From positions 1 through 27,807 of the forward strand of contig JAWLBW010000018.1 in NCBI GenBank assembly GCA_041687475.1: a DNA stretch of 27,807 nucleotides. Direction: 5' to 3'. Position 1 is the stretch's first letter. Each line of letters starts with the position of its first letter. Shown here one piece after another: positions 1-7,231 of this stretch. The stretch is from JAWLBW01 sp041687475 (GTDB lineage Bacteria; J088; JAWLBW01). The notes under the pieces are model-generated. The model ran no database searches and had not been told where the DNA came from. It saw nothing but the letters and a program-made list of their open reading frames with translations. A program made the translations under genes and the position numbers.

Positions 1-348
1 TTTTTCTTTTCGTTCAGCACCAGTCGCGCGCTTCTTGCCTCGACCTTCGCCGCCATGGTCGTGGCGGTGGGGCTCGGCCTGCTGACCCTCCGACACAAAG
101 TGAGCTATCACCTGGCCGGACTCGGCGGTGTGCTGAGCATTGCCACTGCGCTGGTCGGTCTGCCGGCGGTACTCTTTCTGCCGCTGCTGGTGCTCGTGGC
201 CTATTCGCGCACCAGGTTGGGCGCCCACACCTGGCTCGAGGTAACGGTGGGCGGCGCCTTCGGCATCATTACGACGGCCGTCGCCTATCGGTGGTTTCAT
301 GACAGCGGCTATGCACTTCTGCGCATGGTCTGGGACGTGAGCCGATGA
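1..348 (+). CDS. PAP2-superfamily-like membrane protein, C-terminal fragment
   Basis: The reading frame is open from the first base, so the gene starts outside the window and only about 115 residues are visible. The visible part is very hydrophobic, with at least three membrane segments. It contains SRTRLGAHTWLEV, which resembles the third motif of PAP2/lipid phosphatases (SR-x5-H-x3-D), with Glu where the family usually has Asp. An upstream KVSYH stretch resembles the central histidine region of divergent PAP2 proteins. Such proteins act on lipid phosphates or undecaprenyl pyrophosphate in the inner membrane. Whether this one is catalytic cannot be judged because the first motif is missing and the last acidic residue is substituted. 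Its TGA overlaps the ATG of tlyA (ATGA), so the two are probably co-transcribed. The O-antigen-ligase-like gene two positions downstream makes a lipid-carrier role plausible, but that is inference. Confidence 0.6.
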   Translation, partial: FFFSFSTSRALLASTFAAMVVAVGLGLLTLRHKVSYHLAGLGGVLSIATALVGLPAVLFLPLLVLVAYSRTRLGAHTWLEVTVGGAFGIITTAVAYRWFHDSGYALLRMVWDVSR

Positions 349-1094
349 AAGTCGAACGCGAACGTATCGACATGCTGCTCGTCAAACGTGAGCTGGCGCC
401 GACGCGCGAGAAGGCGCGGGCGCTCGTCATTGCCGGCGAGGTGGTGGTGAACGAGCACCGGATCGACAAACCCGGAACCCGCGTGCCCGCCGACGCCGAC
501 ATCAGGCTCAAGCACGCGCCCGATGGTTGGGTGGGGCGTGGGGCGCACAAGCTCATCGGCGCACTCGACGCTTTCGACGTCGACTTGCGAGACAGGGTGG
601 CCATCGACGTTGGCGCATCAACCGGCGGTTTCACGCAGGTCATGCTCGAGCGCGGCGCCCGACTCGTTCATGCCGTCGATGTCGGTCACAACCAGCTGGC
701 GTGGAAGCTTCGGCAGGATGAACGGGTCAAGGTATACGAGGGCTTGAACTTCCGCTTTGCGAAGGGGGGCGAGTTCGATCCCGTTCCCGACTTTGCCACC
801 GTCGATGTTTCCTTTATCAGCCTGCGGCTGATTCTGCCGCCGCTGGCCGAAGTGCTGAAGTCGGGCGGCGAGGCCGTAGTGCTCGTGAAGCCGCAGTTCG
901 AGCTGGGGCCCGAGCTGGTGGGCAAGGGCGGCATCGTGCGGCACCCGGCGGCGCGGGCACAGGCGTTGCAGCAGGCCATGCTCGAGGCCGGGCGAAACGG
1001 TTTCACCATCTGTAACTCGGTCGAGAGCCCGATCACCGGTACCGACGGCAATGTCGAGTTCTTTCTTCACCTCAAGCGCGGGGCCGGGGCATGA
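345..1094 (+). CDS. tlyA: TlyA-type 16S/23S rRNA (cytidine-2'-O)-methyltransferase
   Basis: The 249-residue protein has the usual TlyA length and layout. An N-terminal S4 RNA-binding domain (about residues 6-66) is followed by an FtsJ/RrmJ-like Rossmann methyltransferase. The SAM-binding loop DVGASTGGFT lies near residues 88-97, with DVSFISL further on and a KPQFE motif carrying the Lys/Glu of the K-D-K-E tetrad. Characterised TlyA proteins 2'-O-methylate cytidines in 16S and/or 23S rRNA, which confers capreomycin sensitivity. The older name hemolysin A is historical. The ATG overlaps the stop of the PAP2-like gene, and the gene's own stop overlaps the next ATG, so it sits inside a translationally coupled operon. 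Family assignment is firm; the exact rRNA target is not determined by sequence. Confidence 0.95.
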   Translation: MKVERERIDMLLVKRELAPTREKARALVIAGEVVVNEHRIDKPGTRVPADADIRLKHAPDGWVGRGAHKLIGALDAFDVDLRDRVAIDVGASTGGFTQVMLERGARLVHAVDVGHNQLAWKLRQDERVKVYEGLNFRFAKGGEFDPVPDFATVDVSFISLRLILPPLAEVLKSGGEAVVLVKPQFELGPELVGKGGIVRHPAARAQALQQAMLEAGRNGFTICNSVESPITGTDGNVEFFLHLKRGAGA

Positions 1095-2980
1095 CGCAGG
1101 CCGTTCGCCTGGTTGCCCTGGGGTCGATCTGCGCCGCCCTGCTGGTGGTGCCCTCGCTCTGGCTCGTCTCTGGAGACCTGCGTATTTTCAGCCCGGCCAA
1201 GGATGCGGCGCTGGCGACGCTGGGGCTCGTCTTGCTCGTGCTCGTGCCGCTCGACCGCGCGGGTTCGCAACGGCGCCTGCGACCGGCCGATACGGCCGAA
1301 ATTCTTCTGTTGTTCTTCCTGCTCTGGTCTGCGGTGGCGATCTCGATTGCGGTGAACCGCCATGAGGCCTGGCAAACGCTGCTGCAGTGGGTAGGGGCGG
1401 CCGGCGCGTTCTGGTTTGTTCGCCGTACCGCTGCCCGTAAAGCCGTTATCGCGTCACTGGCCGGCGGCCTGGGCCTTGCCCTGCTTTTCGGCTACCTGCA
1501 GCTGGTCGGCATCGGTTTACCCATGGTGGCCGACCAGTACGGCGAGGTGCTGCCCACGGCGACCTTCGGGCAGGCCAACTTCGCGGCGCAGGCCATGATA
1601 CCGCTGGCTGTCGGCGGCCTGATGCTTGCCGTGCGGGTGCGTGAGGCCAGGGTGGCCGGGGTTTACGGACTCTTGGGCATGACGGCCGGTGTTTACATCT
1701 GGCTGACCGAAAGTCGCGGCGCGCTTCTGGCGGTCATCGTGGGAATGGCTGTGGGGCTTATCGGCGCGGTCGCGAGTGCCGAGTCTGCCGTGCGCAGGCG
1801 TGCTCTCGCCCTCGCCGGCACGGGAACCGCCGCGTTGCTCGCCGCCCTGGCGACCGATGCGACCTGGCGAGCCCGGCTCGGAAACGTATTCACGCTTGGC
1901 GACGGTGCGGTTACGGTGCGGGTGCACCTGTGGCTCGATTCACTGAAAGCGCTGCTGGCTTCGCCGCTGTTCGGGTTCGGGCCCGGTCAATTTCTCTACC
2001 GCTTTCCCGAGGTGTGGTCGAAAGACACGGCGTGGGCTGTTTTTTCGGGGGGAACCCACCTGGCCGAGAATCCCCACAACGATTGGCTGGCTTTCGCCTT
2101 GGACGCCGGCCTGCCTGCATTCCTGGTCCTTGTCGGGTTCGCCGTGGTGGTCACGAGACGGGGCTGGTTCGAGGCCTGTCGCGATGACGCGCGCAAGCCG
2201 TGGTTCTGGGCGGGAATTTCGTCGCTTGCGGCGTGGGCGGCCTATGCCTTTATCGACTATCCCCTGCACAACGCCGTTCCGCTTCTGGCGACCGGCGTCA
2301 GCGCCGGTTTACTCTCGCCCCGGCATCGTGCCGATGATCCGGTTGCCCGCCATCGCCGCCTTCCGGCGGCGGCCGCCCTGGCTGCGTGCGTAGTGGCCGC
2401 GATTATGGTGCCTCGCACGATAGTGCGGCCGCAGGCCCAGGCCATGGCCATGCGGGCGAAAATCGCACTTGAAGCCGAGCCCCAGGAGGCACGTATTCTT
2501 GCCGAAGCGGCGGTTGGGCGCGATGCGACGAATGCACTGGCCCACAGCATATTGGGGCAGGCCATGCTGCTCGAGGGATTGCACGGCGAGCCCGTCGATT
2601 TCGACGGCGCCATCGGTCACCTGGAAACGGCGCTTGCGTTTTACCCCGTCGACTTTGTTACGCGTTATAATCTCGGAGTCGCCCTGTACCAGCAGGCCTT
2701 GTCGACCCGGGCCCCTCTGGGGCAGGCACGGCGGGCGTTCGAACAGGTTTCGACCCTGAATCCGTGGTACGCCCGGGCCTGGTACATGCAGGCCTCGCTC
2801 GACGCCCGCGAGGGCGGCCCCTGGGCGCGCGTCGGTGCGCACCTTGAAAAGGCGCTTCGTCATGAACCGGCGCTTGCCGGGGTTGCGGCGGTCGCCCCCG
2901 AATTCGAACCCTACCGTGCCCTGGGCGACCCGTGGGAGACAACCCTGCTGAACGCCGCCGAAGGAACCGAGCATCCATGA
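1091..2980 (+). CDS. O-antigen ligase-like (Wzy_C) membrane protein with C-terminal TPRs
   Basis: The 629-residue protein has about ten to twelve hydrophobic segments up to roughly residue 440, then a soluble tail. The loop NPHNDWLAFALDAG (about residue 327 onward) is the typical periplasmic signature of the Wzy_C/O-antigen ligase family, where such HN residues lie near the active centre. The tail contains TPR-like helices, for example a repeat around AHSILGQAMLLEG, one around TRYNLGVALYQQAL and one around ARAWYMQASLDA. WaaL/PglL/Wzy-type enzymes move undecaprenyl-linked glycans onto lipid A, proteins or a growing polymer. Which acceptor is used here cannot be told. Start and stop overlap the neighbouring genes by ATGA. 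Its position next to a PAP2-like gene and before a lipoprotein suggests cell-surface glycan work. Confidence 0.85.
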   Translation: MTQAVRLVALGSICAALLVVPSLWLVSGDLRIFSPAKDAALATLGLVLLVLVPLDRAGSQRRLRPADTAEILLLFFLLWSAVAISIAVNRHEAWQTLLQWVGAAGAFWFVRRTAARKAVIASLAGGLGLALLFGYLQLVGIGLPMVADQYGEVLPTATFGQANFAAQAMIPLAVGGLMLAVRVREARVAGVYGLLGMTAGVYIWLTESRGALLAVIVGMAVGLIGAVASAESAVRRRALALAGTGTAALLAALATDATWRARLGNVFTLGDGAVTVRVHLWLDSLKALLASPLFGFGPGQFLYRFPEVWSKDTAWAVFSGGTHLAENPHNDWLAFALDAGLPAFLVLVGFAVVVTRRGWFEACRDDARKPWFWAGISSLAAWAAYAFIDYPLHNAVPLLATGVSAGLLSPRHRADDPVARHRRLPAAAALAACVVAAIMVPRTIVRPQAQAMAMRAKIALEAEPQEARILAEAAVGRDATNALAHSILGQAMLLEGLHGEPVDFDGAIGHLETALAFYPVDFVTRYNLGVALYQQALSTRAPLGQARRAFEQVSTLNPWYARAWYMQASLDAREGGPWARVGAHLEKALRHEPALAGVAAVAPEFEPYRALGDPWETTLLNAAEGTEHP

Positions 2981-4002
2981 GCATCTTCTCGCCGATTCGA
3001 CCTTTCGTCGCAACCGTTTTCTTCATGCTGCTCATGGGGGCCTGCGCCCATGGACGGCCGGCAAATGAAACCCTTCCGGTGGCGTCCGTTACCTATCGCA
3101 GCGCGACGGGAAACTTCATGCTGGCCTACGACCTGAATCGCTGGCGCATTCTGCGCCGTGAAGAGCGGCAGGTCATCATGGACCAGGCCGATGTGGTCTT
3201 TACCGATGCCGCGGCCCGCCACTTCATGTCGGTAAGTACCGTGCAAGCCGAACGCACGCTGGGCGAGCTTCGCACGCGCGCCCTGCTCGCCCTGCAGCAG
3301 AAAGGTCCCGACCTGAAGGTGCTGGCCCAGAAACCGATCACGGTCGCGACGGTGCCTGGTGTTCGCGTCAGCCTGCGGGTAACCGTGCGGGGTCTTCCGC
3401 TGCGCTACGAAATTGCCTTTCTCCAGTATGGCGGCCGGGCATACGAGGTTGCCTACTGGTCCGACGCCGAAAAATTCGACGAGCGGGCGGGCGATTTCGA
3501 CGACCTGCTGCAATCGTTCCAACTTCTCAGGGTAGCCGAGGCCCGACCGGTCGAGCCCACCTGGGTGGCATATCCCTCGCCCACCCGGGGCTACATCGTG
3601 TCTTTGCCGGCGCCGGGTTGGAAGCTCAGCCGCGAGTCGGTGGTGGCCGATGCCGATCGACAATTCGAGACCGACAGTCGCCTTGGTTACCTTGCCGTCA
3701 TACCCGAAGATTTCACGGGTACTCTCGAACAGCTCAGCGAAGGCGGGGTCGAACGCCTCCGACGGGCCTCGGGCGGCGCCCTGCGGGTGATCGCGAGCCG
3801 CGAAGTCACCGTCGACGGCGTAAGGGCCGTCATCGTCGATGCCGAAGTCATGGCTTCGGGGCACCCCTTTCGCTACGCCCTGCTTTTTGCCGTCAAGGAT
3901 GGTCGGGCCTGGCAGGTAGCCGGCTGGGCGCCCGCCGAATTGTTCAAGGCCGAAATCGGCGAACAGGTGCGCGAGGTTTTCGAGCGACTTTCCTTTCTTT
4001 GA
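2977..4002 (+). CDS. Lipoprotein with two tandem PsbP/DcrB-like domains
   Basis: The ATG chosen overlaps the preceding stop (ATGA) and gives a clean signal peptide ending in a lipobox, LMGAC, near residue 20; an in-frame start 45 bp upstream would lie inside the previous gene. The mature protein (341 residues in total) has two related halves of about 150 residues. Each opens with a short strand and turn (ATGNFMLAYDLNRWRILRRE; PTRGYIVSLPAPGWKLSRES). Each then has a segment with a helix and a stretch containing V-PGVRVSL or VDGVRAVIV, followed by LRYEIAFL or FRYALLFA, and ends in an L-x-SF/LSFL strand. This looks like an internal duplication of a small alpha/beta domain of the PsbP/DcrB type. 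No enzymatic motif is visible. It is the last gene of the tlyA operon. Confidence 0.7.
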   Translation: MSIFSPIRPFVATVFFMLLMGACAHGRPANETLPVASVTYRSATGNFMLAYDLNRWRILRREERQVIMDQADVVFTDAAARHFMSVSTVQAERTLGELRTRALLALQQKGPDLKVLAQKPITVATVPGVRVSLRVTVRGLPLRYEIAFLQYGGRAYEVAYWSDAEKFDERAGDFDDLLQSFQLLRVAEARPVEPTWVAYPSPTRGYIVSLPAPGWKLSRESVVADADRQFETDSRLGYLAVIPEDFTGTLEQLSEGGVERLRRASGGALRVIASREVTVDGVRAVIVDAEVMASGHPFRYALLFAVKDGRAWQVAGWAPAELFKAEIGEQVREVFERLSFL

Positions 4003-4021
4003 CGTCCCGCAGATTTGGTGG

Positions 4022-4046
4022 TTGCCGAATACACGACTTCTGGGTC
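4022..4046 (+). promoter_or_regulatory. Possible sigma-70 promoter of the response-regulator gene
   Basis: TTGCCG and CATAAT are separated by 18 bp in the 144-bp gap before the response regulator. This is a modest match and is proposed only because the gap separates the gene from the preceding operon and is visibly more AT-rich than its surroundings. Confidence 0.35.
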
Positions 4047-4146
4047 ATAATGGCAAAAAGGGGGCGATTAGGTGGATATTGTTTGCACCGAAATCAAAAA
4101 TCGTTTGTATTGACGACCCCAAGGTTCGGTAAGAGGGCTCACGCTG

Positions 4147-4539
4147 ATGCTGGTCGCTGACGAGCAGGATGTTTGCTCGGTACTCGTAGTCGAAGACGAC
4201 CACGATATTCGAAATGCGCTACTCGAGTTTCTCGAGTTTCAAGGGTTTCGTGCCCGCGCGGCCGTTCACGGTGCCGAAGCCATGGAGCTTCTGCGTTCCG
4301 ACGATGACCGCCCCTCGCTCATCCTTCTCGATCTGATGATGCCCATCATGAACGGCTGGGAGTTCCGCGAGCGGCAGCAGATGGATGAGCGGCTCAACCA
4401 GATACCGGTGGTTGTCGTTTCCGCCGATTCGCAATTACCCGACAAGGCTCGCGCGCTCGGTGCGTCGGACTGGATTGCCAAACCCATCGACGTCAACCGC
4501 TTGCTCGACGTGCTCGATCGTTATTGCCGCCACGCATGA
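4147..4539 (+). CDS. Single-domain response regulator (receiver only)
   Basis: The 130-residue protein is a complete CheY-like receiver with no output domain. The acidic pocket is D17/D18 (VVEDD), the phospho-acceptor is D62 (LLDLMMP), the switch Ser is S92 (VVVVSADS) and the conserved Lys is K112 (IAKPID), so it should be phosphorylatable. Proteins of this kind relay phosphate to another protein or bind a target directly. No histidine kinase lies in this window, so the partner is unknown. It lies alone between two operons, with its own putative promoter in a 144-bp upstream gap. The ATG at 4147 is preceded by a weak purine-rich stretch (AAGAGGG), so the exact start is not certain. Confidence 0.9.
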   Translation: MLVADEQDVCSVLVVEDDHDIRNALLEFLEFQGFRARAAVHGAEAMELLRSDDDRPSLILLDLMMPIMNGWEFRERQQMDERLNQIPVVVVSADSQLPDKARALGASDWIAKPIDVNRLLDVLDRYCRHA

Positions 4540-4544
4540 AGGCC

Positions 4545-4559
4545 GGCGCTTTTCGCGCC
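4545..4559 (+). terminator. Weak hairpin after the response regulator
   Basis: GGCGC-TTTTC-GCGCC forms a 5-bp GC-rich stem six bases beyond the stop codon. No T-run follows, so it is at best a weak terminator or mRNA 3' stem. Confidence 0.3.
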
Positions 4560-4567
4560 CCGTCGCG

Positions 4568-4597
4568 TTGACGCTTCCCTTCGCACCGCGTTATGAT
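4568..4597 (+). promoter_or_regulatory. Sigma-70-type promoter of the thiamine operon
   Basis: TTGACG (4568-4573), an 18-bp spacer and TATGAT (4592-4597) make a good -35/-10 pair. The transcript would start near 4604, about 20 bases before the GTG of thiS. That leaves no room for a TPP riboswitch. Confidence 0.7.
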
Positions 4598-4623
4598 GGT
4601 TCCTTTCCCCGGAACTGATCATC

Positions 4624-4839
4624 GTGCAATCCGAGGCCATTCGCATATTCCTCAATGGCGCACCACGCGAGGTGCCCGCCGGCACGACCGTGGCCGAGCT
4701 GCTGGTATCGCTCGGCAAGAGACCCCTCGGGCTCGCGGTCGAGATCAACCGCGAAGTCGTTCCCCGCTCGCGCCACGCCGATCAGTCTCTGTCAGAAGGC
4801 GATCGAGTAGAAATCGTACACATGGTTGGAGGTGGCTGA
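4624..4839 (+). CDS. thiS: Sulfur carrier protein ThiS
   Basis: This 71-residue ubiquitin-like protein has the beta-grasp pattern IRIFLNGAPREVPAGTTVAELL, then the conserved region VAVEINREVVPRS (read here as LAVEINREVVPRS). It ends in VHMVGGG, providing the C-terminal Gly-Gly that is adenylated and converted to a thiocarboxylate. It donates sulfur to ThiG for the thiazole ring of thiamine. The start is GTG, supported by alignment of the first strand with the family and by the promoter just upstream. thiG begins two bases after its stop. The activating enzyme ThiF and the tyrosine lyase or glycine oxidase (ThiH/ThiO) are not in the window and must be encoded elsewhere. Confidence 0.93.
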   Translation: MQSEAIRIFLNGAPREVPAGTTVAELLVSLGKRPLGLAVEINREVVPRSRHADQSLSEGDRVEIVHMVGGG

Positions 4840-4840
4840 C

Positions 4841-5620
4841 ATGCAGCAGCAACCGGATCCCTTGGTCATCGGACCCTATACCTTTCAGTCGCGCCTCATC
4901 GTCGGCAGCGGCAAATACAAGGATTTCGACGAAACCCGTCTGGCCACCGAGGCTTCGGGCGCCGAGATGATTACCGTGGCCGTGCGCCGGGTCAACGTGA
5001 CCGATCCGACGCAGCCCAACCTGCTCGATCACCTGCCCGAAGGCATCAAGATTCTTCCGAACACGGCCGGCTGTTATACGGCCGAAGAGGCCATACGCAC
5101 GGCCCGCCTGGCCCGGGAAGCCTTGGAGACCGATCTGGTCAAGCTTGAAGTCATCGGCGATCAGCAAACGCTGTTTCCCGACAACGAGCAGACTCTCGAG
5201 GCGGCCAAGGTACTCATTAAGGAAGGTTTTGTCGTGCTGCCCTACACGCTCGACGATCCCATCATGTGCCGGAAGCTGGTCGACATCGGCTGCCCCGCCG
5301 TCATGCCCCTTGCCGCGCCCATCGGCAGCGGCCTGGGCATTCGCAATGCCACGAACCTGCTCATCATTCGCGAGACCACGAAGGTGCCGATGATCGTCGA
5401 CGCAGGCGTGGGAACCGCGAGCGACGCGGCCCGGGCCATGGAACTGGGGGTCGACGCCATTCTCATGAACACGGCCATTGCCGGGGCGAAAGAGCCGGTG
5501 CGCATGGCCGCGGCCATGAAGCTTGCCGTTCAGGCCGGACGTCACGCCTACCTGGCCGGCCGCATTGAAAAGCGACTGTACGCCAACGCCAGCAGCCCGA
5601 TGGTGGGCCTCATCGAGTGA
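4841..5620 (+). CDS. thiG: Thiazole synthase ThiG
   Basis: The 259-residue protein is a full-length ThiG, a TIM-barrel enzyme that condenses 1-deoxy-D-xylulose 5-phosphate, dehydroglycine and ThiS-thiocarboxylate into the thiazole phosphate. K101 in DLVKLEVIGD is the Schiff-base lysine of the family. Other hallmarks are the N-terminal RLIVGSGKY, LPNTAGCYTAEEA, the phosphate loop PIGSGLGI, VDAGVGTASDAA and the C-terminal ASSPMVGLI. I chose the ATG at 4841 because GGAGGTG (4828-4834) lies at ideal spacing. A TTG at 4826 would add five residues but overlaps thiS. The stop overlaps the GTG of thiE (GTGA). Confidence 0.97.
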   Translation: MQQQPDPLVIGPYTFQSRLIVGSGKYKDFDETRLATEASGAEMITVAVRRVNVTDPTQPNLLDHLPEGIKILPNTAGCYTAEEAIRTARLAREALETDLVKLEVIGDQQTLFPDNEQTLEAAKVLIKEGFVVLPYTLDDPIMCRKLVDIGCPAVMPLAAPIGSGLGIRNATNLLIIRETTKVPMIVDAGVGTASDAARAMELGVDAILMNTAIAGAKEPVRMAAAMKLAVQAGRHAYLAGRIEKRLYANASSPMVGLIE

Positions 5621-6267
5621 GGGCGGGTGCGTTCGACCGCAGGTTGCGCCTGTTGTTGATCACCCCCGACGATCTGGGGGAAGACGAACTGTATGGCCGT
5701 ACGGCCGATGCGTTGGCCGGCGGCGTCAGGGCGGTGCAGCTGCGGTGCAAGCGCTGGTCGGGCATGGCGCTTTGGCGAATGGCCGAGCGACTGCGGCGGT
5801 TGACCGATGAGGCGGGGGCTCTTTTGCTCGTCAACGGTCGAGCCGACATTGCCCGTGCCGTAGGGGCCGACGGCGTACACGCCGGAAGCGCAGAGCTTCC
5901 GCTCGATGTGCTTCGCCGCCTGCTGGGGCCCGAGAGCCTGGTCGGTTTTTCGGCGCATGGGAACGACGATGCCGCGCAGTTCGCCGTGGCCGACTACGTG
6001 ACTTTTTCGCCGGTTTATCGTTCACCCGGCAAGGGTGAACCGGTCGGAACCGTGGCGCTGCGGCGGGCCGTCGAAGCCTGGGCGCCCCGTCCGGTACTGG
6101 CCCTTGGAGGCGTCGAACCTTCGGTTTTTGCCGAAATTGCGGCTTGTGGGGCTGCGGGCGTGGCCCTCATACGCTCTGTGTACGGCGCGCGCGACGTGGC
6201 CGCGGCCGCCGCCGATTCGCTGGCGGCGCTTGAGGAGAAGTGGAATGGCGCAACGCATCATCATTGA
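5617..6267 (+). CDS. thiE: Thiamine-phosphate synthase (ThiE/TenI family)
   Basis: The 216-residue TIM-barrel protein carries family signatures in order: LLLITPDDL at the start, VQLRCK (pyrophosphate-binding basic residues), LLVNGRADIARAVGADGVHAG, VGFSAHG, DYVTFSPVYRSPGKGEPVG, LALGGV and the final phosphate-loop region AAGVALIRSVYG. ThiE joins the thiazole phosphate to HMP-pyrophosphate. TenI homologues share the fold but aromatise the thiazole; neighbouring thiS-thiG does not separate the two. Several positions differ from classical ThiE (for example NGRAD for NDRVD), so the TenI alternative stays open. The GTG start overlaps the thiG stop, and the 3' end overlaps the next gene by 23 bp. Confidence 0.85.
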   Translation: MRAGAFDRRLRLLLITPDDLGEDELYGRTADALAGGVRAVQLRCKRWSGMALWRMAERLRRLTDEAGALLLVNGRADIARAVGADGVHAGSAELPLDVLRRLLGPESLVGFSAHGNDDAAQFAVADYVTFSPVYRSPGKGEPVGTVALRRAVEAWAPRPVLALGGVEPSVFAEIAACGAAGVALIRSVYGARDVAAAAADSLAALEEKWNGATHHH

Positions 6268-7231
6268 CGGGTTTTACACCGATAGGCCCGTCGCGCCGCT
6301 GCAGGAGCTGGCCGAAACCCTGCGCAGGCTGCAACCGTCGCTGAGTGTCGAGCAGGCCCATGGTCTGCTGGTGAAGCCGCCCTTCCAGCTCGGCGATATT
6401 TTCCGCGATGAGGAAGCGGCTTCGGCCGCCCGTGAACTCGAACACCTCGGCGCCAGGATCAGGTTGCTGCCCGTCGTGGTCGACGATCCTTCGTGGTGGC
6501 GCGATCGCAACGGCGATACCGAATTCGCCCGTACGGCCACGGCTGTTCCGCCCGAGGCGCAGACAGCGCCCCGGCCCGAACCCACCGGGTCGCCCGCGGC
6601 CGAGGCTGCCGGGATACCGCCGGAAGGCGGGGCGGCGAACATGTTCGAGCTGTGGACGGATATCGTGACCCGCCCCTCGGCTTTCTTTTCGTCGCCGTTG
6701 ATTCGCGAGGGGGGCGGGCACCCGCTTCTCTTCGCCATTGTCATAAGCGTCATCGGGGCCGTCATGGCCGTACCCGGTAACTACGTGCTGGGGTCGTCCT
6801 TTTCGAGCGGCGGTTCGCTTACGGGCGAACTGGTGGCTGCGCTGGTGGGTACGCCGTTGGCCACGCTGTTCTTCGTGTTCGTGTCGGCGGTTCTGCTGCA
6901 CATCGGCGCCCGTGTCGTCGGCGGCCACGGCGACTATTCGGTAGCCGTGCGTATCATGGCCTACCTGTCGGCCGTGAATGTCTTTCAGGTCATTCCCTTC
7001 ATCGGGCACATCGCCATTCTGGTCTGTTATTATCTGTTTTCGCTTGCCGGGCTGCAGGGCGCTTATCGCCTGAGCCCGGTTCGTGCCGGCGCCGCCCTTC
7101 TGCTTGCCTGGTCGGGCGTGTTCGTGTTCATCGGTTTTCTCGTGGTGGCGTCGCTCGTGGCCATGGGCCTGGGCGGACTGCAGGAATTTCTCGATACGTT
7201 CGGCGGCTCGCCGGGGCTTGGCGGTATGTGA
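6245..7231 (+). CDS. Yip1-like membrane protein with an N-terminal L7/L12-like helical module
   Basis: I place the start at ATG 6245, which has GAGGAGAAG 5' of it; the frame is open further upstream, but only over thiE. The 328-residue product has three parts. Residues 1-80 are soluble, with a SVEQAHGLLVKPP...EAASAARELEHLGARIRL pattern that resembles the ribosomal L7/L12 C-terminal fold. Residues 80-130 form a Pro/Ala-rich linker. Residues 134-320 form a Yip1-type membrane domain beginning FELWTDIVTRPSAFF, with about five hydrophobic helices. Yip1-domain proteins of bacteria have no well-defined biochemical role. The gene overlaps thiE by 23 bp, and the next gene overlaps its stop (GTGA), so it is co-transcribed with thiamine genes and proteases. 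Confidence 0.75.
   Translation: MAQRIIIDGFYTDRPVAPLQELAETLRRLQPSLSVEQAHGLLVKPPFQLGDIFRDEEAASAARELEHLGARIRLLPVVVDDPSWWRDRNGDTEFARTATAVPPEAQTAPRPEPTGSPAAEAAGIPPEGGAANMFELWTDIVTRPSAFFSSPLIREGGGHPLLFAIVISVIGAVMAVPGNYVLGSSFSSGGSLTGELVAALVGTPLATLFFVFVSAVLLHIGARVVGGHGDYSVAVRIMAYLSAVNVFQVIPFIGHIAILVCYYLFSLAGLQGAYRLSPVRAGAALLLAWSGVFVFIGFLVVASLVAMGLGGLQEFLDTFGGSPGLGGM

Noticed and set aside
345..1094. Hemolysin annotation for tlyA
   Set aside because: The methyltransferase tetrad and S4 domain identify an rRNA 2'-O-methyltransferase; the hemolysin name is a historical label.
2911..3864. A 317-codon open frame on the minus strand
   Set aside because: It is antisense to the lipoprotein gene, which has an overlapping start, lipobox and domain repeats.
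4540..4623. TPP riboswitch before thiS
   Set aside because: The conserved CUGAGA and GAUNUGG-type elements are absent, and the predicted transcript start leaves only about 20 bases of leader.
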